Below, in pieces: positions 15,646 through 16,887 of a DNA stretch of 16,887 bases. The first letter of the stretch is position 1. Each line of letters opens with the position of its first letter. This stretch comes from an uncultured Peptococcaceae bacterium. Its GTDB lineage: Bacteria > Bacillota > Dehalobacteriia > UBA4068 > JAAVYR01. The DNA lies in assembly GCA_949739465.1 (NCBI GenBank), contig CATIYQ010000097.1, forward strand, positions 1-16,887, in the 5' to 3' direction. A program made the translations under genes and the position numbers. The notes beneath the pieces are model-generated. The model saw only the letters and a list, made by a program, of their open reading frames with translations. It was not told the origin of the DNA and made no database searches.

Positions 15646-15674
15646 ATTATATCAGGTTATTTTTATTTTGCCAC
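15646..15674 (-). promoter_or_regulatory. Promoter of the ferredoxin gene (extended -10)
   Basis: On the minus strand the -35 GTGGCA (15674-15669, 4 of 6 matches) is followed after 17 bases by TATAAT (15651-15646), preceded by TGA, an extended -10. Predicted start is near 15639, giving a leader of about 52 bases. The -10 is the core of a perfect 15-base palindrome (15641-15655). Confidence 0.75.
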
Positions 15675-15744
15675 TATTTCTTACTACTTTTTTCAAAAAA
15701 TCGACAAAATATTGAGTGGTAATTTCTGACTGAAGATTGTTCAC

Positions 15745-16302
15745 TTACACTTCCATAATATCTTTTTCTTTTTGTGCCAAGACTTCATCAGCTTTTTGGA
15801 TAAACTTATCCGTCACTTTCTGCACGTCTTCCATTGCCCGTTTGGATTCATCTTCCGTGATTTCTTTATTTTTTTCCAGCGCTTTAATATCGTCGTTAAT
15901 ATCACGTCGAATGTTACGGAGCGCAACCTTGGTTTCTTCCGCTTTCTTATGACAGGTTTTCACCATTTCTTTCCGCCGTTCTTCCGTAAGCTGCGGGATA
16001 GCCAAACGAATCACCGTACCGTCGTTGGTAGGGTTCAATCCCAAATCAGAACTTAAAATTGCCTTTTCGATTAAGGCAATGGTAGATTTATCCCAAGGTT
16101 GAATCACGAGCAAGCGAGATTCGGGAACGGAAATATTTGCCAGCTGGTTAATAGGGGTTGCCGTCCCATAGTAATCAACGGTAATTCTATCTAAAATCCC
16201 GGGATTTGCACGACCTGTCCGAAAAGACGCAAACTCTCTCCGCAAGCTGTCAATGCCCTTATTCATTCTTTCATCCAATTCGTCTAAAAGTTGCTGCAAC
16301 AT
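15745..16302 (-). CDS. frr: Ribosome recycling factor
   Basis: RRF splits the post-termination ribosome together with EF-G. The 185 residues are the standard length. The N-terminal helix and hinge carry FRTGRANPGILD (27-38) and VDYYGTATPINQLA, the conserved core of the family. The C-terminal three-helix bundle includes LTEERRKEMVK and VALRNIRRDINDDIK. ATG 16302 has AGGAGGTGG four to five bases upstream. It lies 11 bases after pyrH, as in nearly all bacteria. In Bacillus-type clusters uppS comes next; here a ferredoxin, an ABC exporter and a MATE gene intervene. I found no clear terminator in the 94 bases between its stop and the ferredoxin promoter. Confidence 0.98.
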   Translation of the reverse strand: MLQQLLDELDERMNKGIDSLRREFASFRTGRANPGILDRITVDYYGTATPINQLANISVPESRLLVIQPWDKSTIALIEKAILSSDLGLNPTNDGTVIRLAIPQLTEERRKEMVKTCHKKAEETKVALRNIRRDINDDIKALEKNKEITEDESKRAMEDVQKVTDKFIQKADEVLAQKEKDIMEV

Positions 16303-16313
16303 ATTTCCACCTC

Positions 16314-16887
16314 CTAGTTATGCACTACAGTGCCGACAGATTCACCCATAACGGCTTTGTAGATATTCCCCGGTGTGTTGATGTTAAATACCACCAAAGG
16401 AATCTCATTATCTTTGCAAAGAGATGCCGCCGTAGAATCCATGACCTGCAAGCCCATGTTGAGAATATCCATATAGCTTAAGGCGTCAAATTTCTTAGCG
16501 TGAGGATTTTTCATGGGGTCGCTGTCATAAACGCCGTCCACTTTTTTCGCCATTAAGATGACTTCCGCTTCAATTTCCGCCGCGCGAAGAGCCGCAGTGG
16601 TATCTGTAGAGAAATAAGGATTACCTGTCCCAGCCGCAAAGATAACCACACGGTCTTTTTCCATATGACGGATTGCTTTACGGCGAATATAAGGTTCTGC
16701 TACTTGACGCATATCAATGGCAGTTTGTACCCGTGTTACCACACCGATATCTTCTAAGGCATCCTGGAGCGCCAGGGCATTGAGGACAGTGGCAAGCATC
16801 CCCATATAGTCGGCACTTGCCCGGTCCATCCCCTTTTTACTGCCGGCAACACCACGCCAGATGTTGCCGCCGCCTACGACGATAGAA
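16314..16887 (-). CDS. pyrH: Uridylate kinase (UMP kinase), N-terminal part outside window
   Basis: PyrH phosphorylates UMP to UDP in pyrimidine nucleotide synthesis; it belongs to the amino acid kinase fold and is hexameric. About 190 codons are visible; relatives have about 240, so roughly 50 N-terminal residues lie beyond 16887. The first visible residues SIVVGGGNIWRG are the UMP-binding loop, followed by MDRASADYMGMLATVLNA, then RVQTAIDMRQVAEPYI, AAGTGNPYFSTDTTAALRA (the active-site and subunit-contact region) and KVDGVYDSDP (ATP site). The apparent ATG at 16829 is an internal methionine, not the start. The stop is followed 11 bases later by frr; upstream would be tsf or rpsB in related genomes. 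Confidence 0.97.
   Translation of the reverse strand, partial: SIVVGGGNIWRGVAGSKKGMDRASADYMGMLATVLNALALQDALEDIGVVTRVQTAIDMRQVAEPYIRRKAIRHMEKDRVVIFAAGTGNPYFSTDTTAALRAAEIEAEVILMAKKVDGVYDSDPMKNPHAKKFDALSYMDILNMGLQVMDSTAASLCKDNEIPLVVFNINTPGNIYKAVMGESVGTVVHN

Noticed and set aside
1..16887. tRNA or rRNA genes, CRISPR arrays, insertion sequences, phage genes
   Set aside because: No clover-leaf, regularly spaced repeats, transposase or phage protein was seen; almost all bases lie in recognised minus-strand genes.

Overview
The window is a stretch of a bacterial chromosome in which every convincing gene lies on the minus strand, so transcription runs from high to low coordinates. The backbone order (pyrH, frr ... 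uppS, cdsA, dxr, rseP, ispG, proS, polC-like) is the housekeeping cluster known from Firmicutes such as Bacillus, where pyrH-frr-uppS-cdsA-dxr-rseP-proS-polC are neighbours. With ispG between rseP and proS and an eight-cysteine clostridial ferredoxin, it points to an anaerobic Firmicute of the Clostridia or Negativicutes type. I cannot name the genus from sequence alone.

Reading along the minus strand: (1) 16887-15745 holds the 3' part of pyrH and all of frr. (2) 15651-15361 is a self-contained ferredoxin gene with its own extended -10 promoter and a strong terminator. (3) 15265-11935 is a two-gene ABC exporter (ATPase plus a large double-FtsX permease) ending in a terminator. (4) 11895-10469 is a single MATE efflux gene with a strong ribosome binding site and a terminator. 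(5) 10424-2551 is a tight seven-gene operon, uppS-cdsA-AI-2E family permease-dxr-rseP-ispG-proS, with overlapping or closely spaced junctions. It joins early and late isoprenoid steps (Dxr, IspG, UppS), phospholipid synthesis (CdsA), intramembrane proteolysis (RseP) and tRNA charging (ProS), and ends in a hairpin. (6) 2520-1 is an open reading frame of at least 840 codons that runs off the window.

The most striking item is that last gene. It sits in the usual polC position and shows the PolC domain order: N-terminal region, OB fold, PHP, polymerase core with a four-cysteine zinc knuckle. However, the proofreading exonuclease normally inserted in PHP is absent, the PHP metal-binding motifs are eroded, and the polymerase motifs, including all three catalytic aspartates, are replaced. 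The frame is nevertheless open over its entire visible length. It looks like a maintained, catalytically dead PolC relative (a pseudo-polymerase) rather than a decaying pseudogene. Family alignments were made from memory of PolC sequences and not computed.

Secondary points are the ferredoxin/ABC/MATE block separating frr from uppS, a perfect palindrome over the ferredoxin -10 box, a TATAAT inside the terminator loop before the polC-like gene, and an inverted repeat upstream of the ABC exporter.
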